Below, in pieces: positions 1 to 5,441 of a stretch of 5,780 nucleotides of DNA (position 1 is its first letter; the number at the start of each line of letters is the position of its first letter). The stretch covers positions 1 through 5,780 of the forward strand of contig JAFDCA010000135.1 of the NCBI GenBank assembly GCA_019313025.1, in the 5' to 3' direction. A program made the position numbers and the translations under genes. Source of the DNA: Deltaproteobacteria bacterium. GTDB taxonomy: Bacteria; Desulfobacterota; Desulfobacteria; Desulfobacterales; UBA11574. Under the pieces are notes generated by a model. The model was given only the letters and a program-made list of their open reading frames with translations. It made no database searches and was not told where the DNA came from.

Positions 1-695
1 CGAATTTTAAACGGTATGTAAACCGATTCAATGAAAAGGTACACGGAGATTATCACGAAGGTAATTTCCGCATGGTCAACGCGAAATCCCTGAATTGTAC
101 AATGATAGACTTTGGCATCGGTTCTCCCCAGGCTGCGCTTGTTATAAACTGTCTTGCTTACCTGGACAATCTCAAATCTGTGGTCATGCTCGGGATGTGC
201 GGCGGAATAGATGATACACTTGAGATCGGCAACTTTATCATACCCTCCGCAGCCATCCGTGGCGAAGGGACCAGCCGACATTACCTGCCGCCGGAGTTTC
301 CCGCCATACCCACCTCTTCGGTGAATCTTTTATGTATCGGAGCCCTTCGAAAATTGAACCTGACACCCAAATGCGGCATTGTATATACCACCGACCGTCG
401 TCTCTGGGAGTTCGACGATAAATTTGTTCATCATTTAAGACAGCAGCGAATACTTGCCATCGATATGGAGCTGGCGACCCTATTTTCTGTGGCCTATCAT
501 TATGAAGTTCCCATTGGGTCTGTTATGCTGGTATCAGATATGCCATTGCAAAAACGAGGCATAAAAGACAAGAAGATGCAGGACGATATTTTTTCGAACC
601 ACATGGAAACCCATCTGGATATCGCAATAGATGTGATTGAAAATTTAAATGCCAGGTGGGATAAAATAGAACGAGAACTCACCAGCGAATGGTAA
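1..695 (+). CDS. amn: AMP nucleosidase, short form (5'-partial)
   Basis: Cytosolic enzyme expected to hydrolyse AMP to adenine and ribose 5-phosphate, a route for adenylate breakdown and purine salvage. The reading frame is open from nt 3 to the TAA at 693-695, so 230 residues are visible and the N-terminus lies outside the window; family members of this short type are about 260 residues, so roughly 30 are missing. The ATG at 72 is internal, since conserved-looking sequence (YVNRF near its start) precedes it. Counting from that ATG, the nucleoside-phosphorylase-like fold shows FGIGSPQAA (14-22), the glycine-rich LGMCGG (40-45), IRGEGTS (62-68), YTTDRRLWE (105-113), the DMELATLF nucleoside-binding segment (131-138) and VSDMPL (154-159), whose Asp is the expected catalytic acid. 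It resembles the compact Bacteroidetes-type enzyme rather than the longer E. coli Amn, which carries an extra regulatory N-terminal domain. A general PNP/UDP phosphorylase is less likely because RGEGTS and VYTT-RR-WE are AMP nucleosidase hallmarks. Confidence 0.88.
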   Translation, partial: NFKRYVNRFNEKVHGDYHEGNFRMVNAKSLNCTMIDFGIGSPQAALVINCLAYLDNLKSVVMLGMCGGIDDTLEIGNFIIPSAAIRGEGTSRHYLPPEFPAIPTSSVNLLCIGALRKLNLTPKCGIVYTTDRRLWEFDDKFVHHLRQQRILAIDMELATLFSVAYHYEVPIGSVMLVSDMPLQKRGIKDKKMQDDIFSNHMETHLDIAIDVIENLNARWDKIERELTSEW

Positions 696-743
696 ATCTA
701 CTCTTTTAAAATCACATTCGCACCATTTAGACACCAAATTTCA

Positions 744-784
744 TCACTTTTATCATAATCATTCACTTTTATCATAATCATTCA
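744..784. repeat. 19-bp tandem repeat, 2.2 copies
   Basis: The unit TCACTTTTATCATAATCAT occurs at 744-762 and again, identical, at 763-781, and the period continues through TCA at 782-784. It lies 49 nt past the AMP nucleosidase stop and about 40 nt upstream of the TTGACA promoter candidate. The core ATCATAATCAT resembles half-sites of iron-type (Fur-like) operators, but this is only a visual resemblance. It could be a pair of regulator-binding sites or a simple slippage duplication. Confidence 0.75.
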
Positions 785-824
785 AAATTAACTTTAAGGT
801 TCTCTTTTTTTTAGATAAGATCGC

Positions 825-852
825 TTGACAAAAACATAATTGCAATTATTTT
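825..852 (+). promoter_or_regulatory. Candidate sigma70 promoter for the EF-G gene
   Basis: A perfect -35 hexamer TTGACA (825-830) is followed after 16 nt by TATTTT (847-852), a 4/6 match to TATAAT. It lies about 120 nt before the EF-G start and upstream of the nested hairpin, so any transcript would carry a leader of about 110 nt. An alternative -10-like TTATAC at 859-864 is too far away (28 nt) to pair with this -35. The -35 is strong and the -10 is mediocre. Confidence 0.45.
836..849. promoter_or_regulatory. 14-bp perfect palindrome, possible operator
   Basis: ATAATTGCAATTAT is a perfect dyad and lies between the -35 and -10 elements of the candidate promoter, the classic position for a repressor operator. 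Length and AT-rich composition suit a small dimeric regulator of the MarR or TetR kind, but no regulator gene is adjacent and the assignment is inferential. AT-rich DNA yields palindromes by chance, so the position is the main support. Confidence 0.35.
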
Positions 853-886
853 CTGCCATTATACATTGGTGAAACAATAATCGAAG

Positions 887-926
887 ACCCCTATAGGGCG
901 AAAATGCCCTGAATGAGGGGTTTTTT
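887..926 (+). terminator. Nested hairpin with T-run (terminator or attenuator)
   Basis: An outer stem ACCCCT (887-892) with AGGGGT (916-921) encloses an inner stem AGGGC (895-899) with GCCCT (906-910), loop GAAAAT. Six T residues (921-926) follow, as in a Rho-independent terminator. The GCCCT segment can also pair with AGGGG at 916-920 to form a smaller hairpin next to the T-run, so alternative folds exist. It lies 45 nt before the EF-G start and downstream of the TTGACA promoter candidate. It may end transcripts from the AMP nucleosidase gene, end a short leader RNA, or attenuate EF-G expression. Confidence 0.7.
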
Positions 927-970
927 ATTCAATAAAGACTTAACACCAAGGATCAAAATTTCAAAATACC

Positions 971-3058
971 ATGAAAAATTCTATTCATAATGTTAGAAAC
1001 ATCGGAATCAGCGCCCATATCGATTCCGGTAAAACTACACTCACTGAAAGAATTCTGTTTTTCACAAAACGAATCCATGCAATGCACGATGTGAAAGGAA
1101 AAGATGGCGTCGGCGCCACAATGGATTCAATGGAACTCGAAAAGGAACGCGGAATAACCATTGCCTCTGCCGCCACCTATTGTGAATGGCTGAATCATAA
1201 AATCAATATTATTGACACACCCGGTCATGTCGATTTTACAATAGAAGTTGAACGGTCTTTGCGAGTGCTGGACGGCGCCATATTGGTTTTATGTTCAGTG
1301 GGTGGTGTTCAGTCCCAATCCATCACGGTTGACCAGCAAATGAAAAGATACAAAATACCCTGTATCGCCTTTATCAACAAGTGCGATCGAAGCGGGGCCA
1401 ATCCTTTTCGTATCATTGATCAACTCAGCGAAAAGTTGAATCATAATGCGGTTGCCATGCAAATCCCCATTGGTCTTGAGGCGGACTTTGAAGGTATTGT
1501 TGATCTTGTGACTATGAAAGCTTTCTATTTTGATGGACCCAATGGAGAAGACCTACGGATTGAAGAAATACCCCAAAATCTTATCCAAGAAGCCATGAGC
1601 CGACGTGAAGAATTGATCGATGCGGCCTCAATGTTTTCAGACGAACTTACGGAAGCTGTTCTTGAAGAAAAGGAAATCACAAATGATATGATCATCTCAG
1701 CTGTAAGAAACGGCACGCTCACCCGCAGAATGACACCTATCTTTGTTGGATCGGCCTATAAAAACAAAGGCGTTCAACCGCTTCTTGATGCCGTTGTGAA
1801 TTTCCTTCCCTGCCCGTCTGAGGTGGAAAATACAGCCTTAGATTTAGACAATGAAGAGGCCCCGGTTATTCTCTCCAATGAAGTGAATCAACCGGTGGTT
1901 GCTCTGGCTTTCAAAATCGAGGACGGACAATATGGTCAACTCACCTACATCAGGGTATACCAGGGATCTCTCTCCAAAGGAGATACCATTGTCAATGTGC
2001 GCAACGGGAAAAAAATCAAGGTTGGAAGGGTTGTCCGCATGCACGCTGAACAAATGGAAGACATCCAAGCCATCCCGGCGGGATATATCGGAGCTTTATT
2101 TGGAATCGACTGTGCCTCCGGTGACACCTTTGTCCATCCGGGTCTTAACCTGACCATGACGTCCATGTTTGTCCCGGAACCTGTCATCTCGCTTGCCATT
2201 TTTCCCAAAGACAATAAATCCCAGTTAAATATGTCCAAAGCCCTCAACAGGTTCAGCAAAGAAGATCCGACCTTTAGAACTTATGTTGACCATGAGACCC
2301 ATGAAACGATTATCGAAGGGATGGGAGAACTTCATCTCGATGTCTATGTAGAAAGGATGCGACGCGAATACACAGCGGACGTTCGCATCGGTCACCCGCG
2401 GGTTGCCTATAGAGAAACCATCACTCGAAGGGCTGAATTTAACTATACCCATAAAAAACAAACCGGTGGCGCCGGGCAATATGGACGAGTGGCCGGATAC
2501 ATGGAACCATTTCCCGATGAACATTTCGTCTTTGAAGATAATATCATCGGGGGTAAGATTCCAACCCAGTTTATCCCTTCATGTGAAAAGGGCTTTAAAC
2601 AATCCATGGCCAAAGGACCTAAAATGGAATTTCCCGTTACCGGTATAAAAGTGGTGATTAATGACGGGGCATCTCATTCTGTTGATTCGTCTGAAATGGC
2701 ATTTATAGCTGCAGCCCGTGGTGCTTTTCGTGAAGGTTATTTCAAGGCCTCACCGGCTATTCTTGAACCGATCATGAAAGTTGCCGTTGAAACACCGGCA
2801 GAGTTCCAAGGCGCTGTCATGGGCTTATTGAATCAACGGCGCGGGATTATTGTGGGGTCACAGGAAGAAGGTCCGCATTGTGTTGTTGAAGCCAGGGTTC
2901 CCCTTGCAGAAATGTTCGGCTTTTCAACTGTTTTGAGATCCTCCACACAGGGTAAAGCCCAGTTTACCATGGAATTGGAGGCCTACAAACAGGTGCCGCA
3001 ATCCATTGCCGAAGAACTGATTAAAAGAAGAGAACAAGAAAAAGCAAAAAGTGCCTAA
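971..3058 (+). CDS. fusA: Translation elongation factor G, spd/mitochondrial EF-G1-like class
   Basis: GTPase that drives tRNA-mRNA translocation on the ribosome. The 695-residue length fits EF-G (about 690-705). All G motifs are visible: P-loop AHIDSGKT (15-22), RGIT of switch I (60-63), DTPGH (82-86), NKCD (136-139) and GSA (260-262). Domains follow the EF-G plan: G domain with G' insert to about 285, II about 300-395, III about 405-480, IV about 482-600, V about 603 onward. Domain IV keeps GGAGQYG (499-505) and the tip SHSVDSSE with His569, matching the decoding-site histidine of bacterial [43 protein letters not shown] and [13 protein letters not shown] match mitochondrial EF-G1 and the related spd class better than canonical FusA, so the role is probably translocation, with another EF-G elsewhere for recycling. 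The gene stands alone, without rpsL, rpsG or tuf. No close ribosome-binding site is present: AAGGA (948-952) is 18 nt from the ATG, yet this start fits the family. The stop lies within a repeat arm. Confidence 0.95.
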   Translation: MKNSIHNVRNIGISAHIDSGKTTLTERILFFTKRIHAMHDVKGKDGVGATMDSMELEKERGITIASAATYCEWLNHKINIIDTPGHVDFTIEVERSLRVLDGAILVLCSVGGVQSQSITVDQQMKRYKIPCIAFINKCDRSGANPFRIIDQLSEKLNHNAVAMQIPIGLEADFEGIVDLVTMKAFYFDGPNGEDLRIEEIPQNLIQEAMSRREELIDAASMFSDELTEAVLEEKEITNDMIISAVRNGTLTRRMTPIFVGSAYKNKGVQPLLDAVVNFLPCPSEVENTALDLDNEEAPVILSNEVNQPVVALAFKIEDGQYGQLTYIRVYQGSLSKGDTIVNVRNGKKIKVGRVVRMHAEQMEDIQAIPAGYIGALFGIDCASGDTFVHPGLNLTMTSMFVPEPVISLAIFPKDNKSQLNMSKALNRFSKEDPTFRTYVDHETHETIIEGMGELHLDVYVERMRREYTADVRIGHPRVAYRETITRRAEFNYTHKKQTGGAGQYGRVAGYMEPFPDEHFVFEDNIIGGKIPTQFIPSCEKGFKQSMAKGPKMEFPVTGIKVVINDGASHSVDSSEMAFIAAARGAFREGYFKASPAILEPIMKVAVETPAEFQGAVMGLLNQRRGIIVGSQEEGPHCVVEARVPLAEMFGFSTVLRSSTQGKAQFTMELEAYKQVPQSIAEELIKRREQEKAKSA

Positions 3059-3150
3059 AATGAACTAAAGTGTAAAGTGAGCTAAAGTTAAGGAATTATG
3101 TTAATTATATAAAATTACCGGAGCGAAGCGACTCCATAACTTTAGGCACT
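3050..3150. repeat. Inverted-repeat-bounded intergenic element overlapping the EF-G stop
   Basis: AGTGCCTAAA (3050-3059) and TTTAGGCACT (3141-3150) form perfect 10-bp inverted termini about 100 bp apart. Inside are a tandem TAAAGTG (3066-3072, 3073-3079), a near-repeat pair TGAACTAAAG / TGAGCTAAAG (3061-3070, 3078-3087), and a GC-rich hairpin GGAG-CG / CG-A-CTCC at 3119/3120-3135. The left arm encodes the last residues Ser-Ala and the TAA of EF-G. The organisation suggests a MITE- or REP-like dispersed repeat that is transcribed through; from memory, similar CTAAAGT-rich spacers with a GAGCGAAGCGACTCC core occur in Desulfobacterales genomes, which cannot be checked here. As RNA, the arms could also form a long stem that shields the mRNA 3' end. 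Confidence 0.65.
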
Positions 3151-3231
3151 CTTTCTGTAATATTACTATTGGTTAAGGTTACCTTTGACTTATTCAGAGA
3201 TCCAATGTTTTAATATTAGATTAAACCATAA

Positions 3232-3236
3232 AAGGA
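3232..3236 (+). promoter_or_regulatory. Ribosome-binding site deciding the ATPase start
   Basis: AAGGA lies 8 nt before the ATG at 3245 but only 2 nt before the other ATG at 3239, which favours 3245. A TTG at 3185 with AAGG 6 nt upstream would add 20 residues of unconvincing, low-complexity sequence. Confidence 0.65.
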
Positions 3237-3244
3237 AAATGATT

Positions 3245-3952
3245 ATGCTAAAAAAGGAGTTGATCCTGCAGAATCCCTTGAGATTCCTGGAAAACGAAAC
3301 CGGAGACATTCTCACTGAAGGCGGCTTTGGGGCCGTTCTTGCACGAGCAGGTGTTGGCAAGACCGCAATTTTGGTTCAGCTTGCCCTTAATACACTTTTA
3401 AAAGGAAAAAATGTTCTTCACATCAGCCTTGATGATCCGGTAAAAAAACTGACGCTATGGTATAAAGAGGTTTTCAACCATCTTACAAAACAATACAAAT
3501 CAATTGAAGCGAATCGGATTTGGGAGACCATTCTTCCCCTCCGGTTTATCATGACATTCAAGGTTGAAGGATTCAGCACTTCCAAGCTCGAGGAAAGATT
3601 GACCGATCTTATAGAACAGAATATTTTTTCACCCCAGGTGATGATTATCGACGGATTTAACTTTGAGGAGGATGTAAAAACATCGCTTTCTGACCTAAAG
3701 CGCCTTGCAAAAAAACATTCCTTATATGTCTGGTTCAGTGTAAAGACCCATCGTCATGAAGAACCTGGCCCCGACGGTATGCCGGCACAGTTATGGAAAG
3801 TTTCCGATTTTTTTGAACTTGTCATCCAGCTCCAACCCAAAGGTAAAGAAATCCACGTAAAAACGCTAAGAGGCTCCATCGCCGACTCCGATCAGCGAAC
3901 ATTATTGTTGGACCCAACGACCATGCTGATGAAAGATAGTGAATCGTATTAA
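3245..3952 (+). CDS. RecA/KaiC-like P-loop ATPase of unknown role
   Basis: Predicted soluble cytosolic ATPase of 235 residues. The Walker A is ARAGVGKT (33-40), with Ala in place of the usual first Gly, and the Walker B is VMIID (132-136). The segment HISLDDPV (59-66) sits where KaiC/RecA-type proteins carry the second core strand, before a long helical stretch (LWYKEVFNHL, 71-80). The core Walker A plus Walker B spacing of about 95 residues fits the RecA/KaiC fold rather than AAA+ or ABC proteins. No signal peptide, membrane segment or DNA-binding motif is visible, and a short hydrophilic C-terminus follows the last strand region. From memory it matches a conserved 'cytoplasmic protein' family in Desulfobacterales whose function is unknown. 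The gene follows the repeat element after EF-G and runs convergently to the ModA-like gene, so it is probably a single-gene transcript. ATPase fold is well supported; a function is not. Confidence 0.85.
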   Translation: MLKKELILQNPLRFLENETGDILTEGGFGAVLARAGVGKTAILVQLALNTLLKGKNVLHISLDDPVKKLTLWYKEVFNHLTKQYKSIEANRIWETILPLRFIMTFKVEGFSTSKLEERLTDLIEQNIFSPQVMIIDGFNFEEDVKTSLSDLKRLAKKHSLYVWFSVKTHRHEEPGPDGMPAQLWKVSDFFELVIQLQPKGKEIHVKTLRGSIADSDQRTLLLDPTTMLMKDSESY

Positions 3953-3989
3953 TTTGGTAATAGCTTAGTGCCTATTAACAAATCGGTTC

Positions 3990-4009
3990 AAAAAAAGCTT
4001 CAAAAGGCT
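3990..4009 (-). terminator. Weak intrinsic terminator of the ModA-like gene
   Basis: Read on the minus strand just after the stop, AGC-C-TT pairs with AAGCT around a TTG loop, with one bulged C, and seven T residues follow (A-run 3990-3996 on the plus strand). The stem is short, so efficiency may be low. It lies in the 72-nt gap between two convergent genes, where no other structure was seen for the plus-strand ATPase gene. Confidence 0.45.
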
Positions 4010-4024
4010 AAAATGCCAACGATT

Positions 4025-4867
4025 TTAAAAGTGAGCCAAAAATCCGTATTTTTGATAAATTTGCTGGCCATCCGAAGATCTTATGAATTCGATAAACTTA
4101 TCGGCATTTTCGGGATGCCGAGCATGTTTTAATTTGCAGATATAATAATTAATTCGGTTTCTCTGATCCAGTTCTTCACCAGGTTCAACAACGTCAAACG
4201 AAAGACCCGAAGCTTTTGCATGGATGGTCTCCGTTGCCCATACAGGACCCACATCCACTGTCTTTTTTAAAATCCTGAGCGGTGTTTCTCTGTGATGGAC
4301 TACCGTAAAAATGGTGGTCCCTTCGGCACGCTTTTTTTCCATAATTCGATGCACCAGTTCATCGCCACCTGCTTGCCGGTACATATCAATAATATGAAAA
4401 GCGATATCTTCGTTGGCAGGGTCCGGTTGCGAAATTCGAATTGAGTCCTGTCCCAAGTCAGAAACTGATCTTATCCGAGCCGGATTTCCTTCCGGCACCA
4501 TCAGCGTTAAACGATTGTGCAGATAAAGATGATAATCCTCTTTAAGAATATGTCCGGCTTCTTTAAGGGTTTTCATTGCTTTCTCGTTTACGGATGAGTA
4601 AATATCGGCATGGACATCAATCTTTTTACCTCTAAAAAGGGCCCCGCCGGATAATATTTGTTTGAGTTCGAGTCCCGGGGGAAGGGTTTCATAAAATATT
4701 TTCTCAATATCCGGAAATTTTTTTTTAAAGGTTGAAACGATCTCTTTCATTGCCATGAACTGATTTCCTGCCATAAAAAGTACCAAATCGGCAGAATCTG
4801 CAATTTCAAGGTTGTGAAGATCGTCTTCGCGGTCAGCTGGAATAACGGGAAGAGTTTTTTTATCCAT
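4025..4867 (-). CDS. ModA-like substrate-binding protein without signal peptide
   Basis: A 280-residue protein with the type II periplasmic-binding fold seen in molybdate-binding ModA proteins. The first strand ADLVLFMAGNQFMAMKEIVSTFKKKFP (26-52) parallels the ModA opening. LTLMVPEGNPARIRSVSDLG (120-139) matches the hinge and domain-2 entry, RISQPDPANEDIAFHIIDMYRQAGG (144-168) the ligand-proximal helix, VDVGPVWATE (204-213) the return strand, and DGQQIYQKYGF (266-276) the family's C-terminal signature. The N-terminus (MDKKTLPVIPADRED) is charged, has no hydrophobic core and no lipobox Cys, and an in-frame stop lies just upstream, so export is not expected. ATG at 4867 was preferred because the residues added by the ATG at 4879 (MGHI) have no clear ribosome-binding site; neither start has a strong one. 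No ABC permease or ATPase neighbours it. It may be a cytosolic oxyanion or metabolite sensor, or a relic of a transporter. Ligand unknown. Confidence 0.8.
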   Translation of the reverse strand: MDKKTLPVIPADREDDLHNLEIADSADLVLFMAGNQFMAMKEIVSTFKKKFPDIEKIFYETLPPGLELKQILSGGALFRGKKIDVHADIYSSVNEKAMKTLKEAGHILKEDYHLYLHNRLTLMVPEGNPARIRSVSDLGQDSIRISQPDPANEDIAFHIIDMYRQAGGDELVHRIMEKKRAEGTTIFTVVHHRETPLRILKKTVDVGPVWATETIHAKASGLSFDVVEPGEELDQRNRINYYICKLKHARHPENADKFIEFIRSSDGQQIYQKYGFLAHF

Positions 4868-4879
4868 AATATGACCCAT

Positions 4880-5105
4880 AAGCTTAATCGGTTATTATTA
4901 TCAACTTACTCCGGAAACATTTTTTCTTATTTGTTTTCACATATCAATATTTTTTTGACACTTAAGCCTGTTTATCCTATAGTTTTTAATAATTTTCCAC
5001 GTTTCGCATCTGAATTTTTATGAAAGTTTGTCGTTTTTTATATATTGCAAAGTGCTATATTCACCTGAAGCCACTTTCATTAAAACTTAAAAGTGAGTTT
5101 AGATA
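4880..5105. other. Divergent AT-rich intergenic region
   Basis: This stretch separates the minus-strand ModA-like gene from the plus-strand Cys-rich/glycosyltransferase group, so it should hold at least one promoter in each direction. No hexamer pair with convincing spacing was found on either strand; candidate TTGATA and TATATT elements exist but are common in such AT-rich DNA. No tRNA-like or riboswitch-like structure was recognised. One hairpin, listed separately, lies near its right end. Confidence 0.5.
5049..5077. promoter_or_regulatory. Imperfect hairpin upstream of the Cys-rich ORF group
   Basis: AAAGTGCT (5049-5056) pairs with AGCCACTTT (5069-5077), giving an 8-bp stem with one bulged C and a 12-nt loop. 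No T-run follows in either direction, so it is not a standard terminator. It could be an operator or part of a 5' leader; AAAAGTG recurs at 5089-5095. The function is a guess. Confidence 0.3.
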
Positions 5106-5153
5106 ATGAAACCTATATTTATCAAACAACGTTTAAGAGCAGGCAAAAAATGA
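5106..5153 (+). CDS. Possible 15-residue leader peptide
   Basis: A short ORF, MKPIFIKQRLRAGKK, ends in TGA that overlaps the ATG of the next mini-ORF (ATGA at 5150-5153). It is basic, with 5 Lys/Arg in the last 9 residues. Upstream AAGTGAG (5091-5097) is only a weak ribosome-binding site. Support comes from the ATGA overlap and its place at the head of the Cys-rich/glycosyltransferase group. It may be chance. Confidence 0.25.
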   Translation: MKPIFIKQRLRAGKK

Positions 5154-5179
5154 TTTCGGTAAATAGGGGGAAGAGATAA
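5150..5179 (+). CDS. Possible 9-residue mini-ORF overlapping the Cys-rich ORF
   Basis: MISVNRGKR starts within the preceding ORF's stop (ATGA) and ends in TAA at 5177-5179, overlapping the ATA (5176-5178) proposed as the start of the Cys-rich ORF. This chain of overlapping stops and starts would allow a terminating ribosome to re-initiate at the ATA beside the G-rich ribosome-binding site. Too short to support on its own. Confidence 0.18.
   Translation: MISVNRGKR
5166..5170 (+). promoter_or_regulatory. G-rich ribosome-binding site before a non-ATG start
   Basis: AGGGGGA spans 5165-5171 and the five G residues end 5 nt before the ATA at 5176. This is normal spacing and the best Shine-Dalgarno match in this region, which is why 5176 was chosen as the start although it is not ATG, GTG or TTG. 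Confidence 0.5.
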
Positions 5180-5433
5180 AGTATCAAACGAAATATATTC
5201 TTTGTACCAGAAGTAAAAGCCAGCATCGAAAAGCTATTGAGGTTTGTCACAAATGCCAATACCTTGAAGGCTGTGACGATTACCAGCAAGCCTACCCATG
5301 CGACCAACAACCAGAATTAATAGATGCACTCAACGCCTTGATGCTGTATTTTAATAAAAATAACATCCCCCATAAAGATCTTGTTTATTTCAAAAAAGAA
5401 CTCGAAGAATTGGCTGCGCTATTCAGACGATAA
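5176..5433 (+). CDS. Small Cys-rich protein, apparent ATA start
   Basis: The frame is open from just after a TAG at 5164 to the TAA at 5431-5433, and no ATG, GTG or TTG occurs in it before 5338, too late to include the distinctive part. Taking ATA 5176 as the initiator gives 85 residues beginning (M)KYQTKYILCTRSKSQHRK. Five cysteines (10, 24, 27, 33, 42) include a CHKC pair at 24-27 followed by EGC and a YQQAYPC stretch, suggesting a small zinc-ribbon-like or metal-binding domain. The C-terminal half (48-85) is a predicted charged helix pair. No signal peptide or membrane segment is seen. Its stop is 8 nt before the glycosyltransferase start, so the two are probably co-translated. From memory, similar 'CTR-K--H-KA--VC--C-YLEGC-DYQ' hypothetical proteins exist in Desulfobacterales. 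It may use a rare AUA start, be an ATG-to-ATA start-loss mutant, or reflect a base-call error. Function unknown. Confidence 0.6.
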   Translation: MKYQTKYILCTRSKSQHRKAIEVCHKCQYLEGCDDYQQAYPCDQQPELIDALNALMLYFNKNNIPHKDLVYFKKELEELAALFRR

Positions 5434-5441
5434 GAAATAAA

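Noticed and set aside
791..812. AACTTTAAGGTT dyad followed by eight T residues as a terminator for the AMP nucleosidase gene
   Set aside because: The dyad leaves almost no loop and is AT-rich, so a stable stem is unlikely; the hairpin at 887-926 is a much better candidate.
1945..2259. Minus-strand ORF of 104 residues within the EF-G gene
   Set aside because: Fully antisense to conserved EF-G domain II-III codons; a shadow frame.
3157..3166. Perfect 10-bp palindrome GTAATATTAC upstream of the ATPase gene
   Set aside because: Short and AT-only apart from the ends; no paired promoter elements with normal spacing, so it is compatible with chance.
3185..3244. Upstream TTG start extending the ATPase by 20 residues
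   Set aside because: The extension lacks family-like sequence, and AAGGA is ideally placed for the ATG at 3245.
3967..3974. Another AGTGCCTA, matching the arm of the 3050-3150 element
   Set aside because: Only 8 bp match and no partner arm or internal repeats nearby; not enough to call a second copy.
4814..5023. Plus-strand ORF of 69 residues
   Set aside because: Its first part is antisense to the ModA-like coding region and the rest is AT-rich spacer; no family features.
5122..5310. Minus-strand ORF of 62 residues with hydrophobic segments
   Set aside because: It is antisense to the Cys-rich ORF, whose Cys and Lys codons on the opposite strand give hydrophobic codons. It has no ribosome-binding site or recognisable family.
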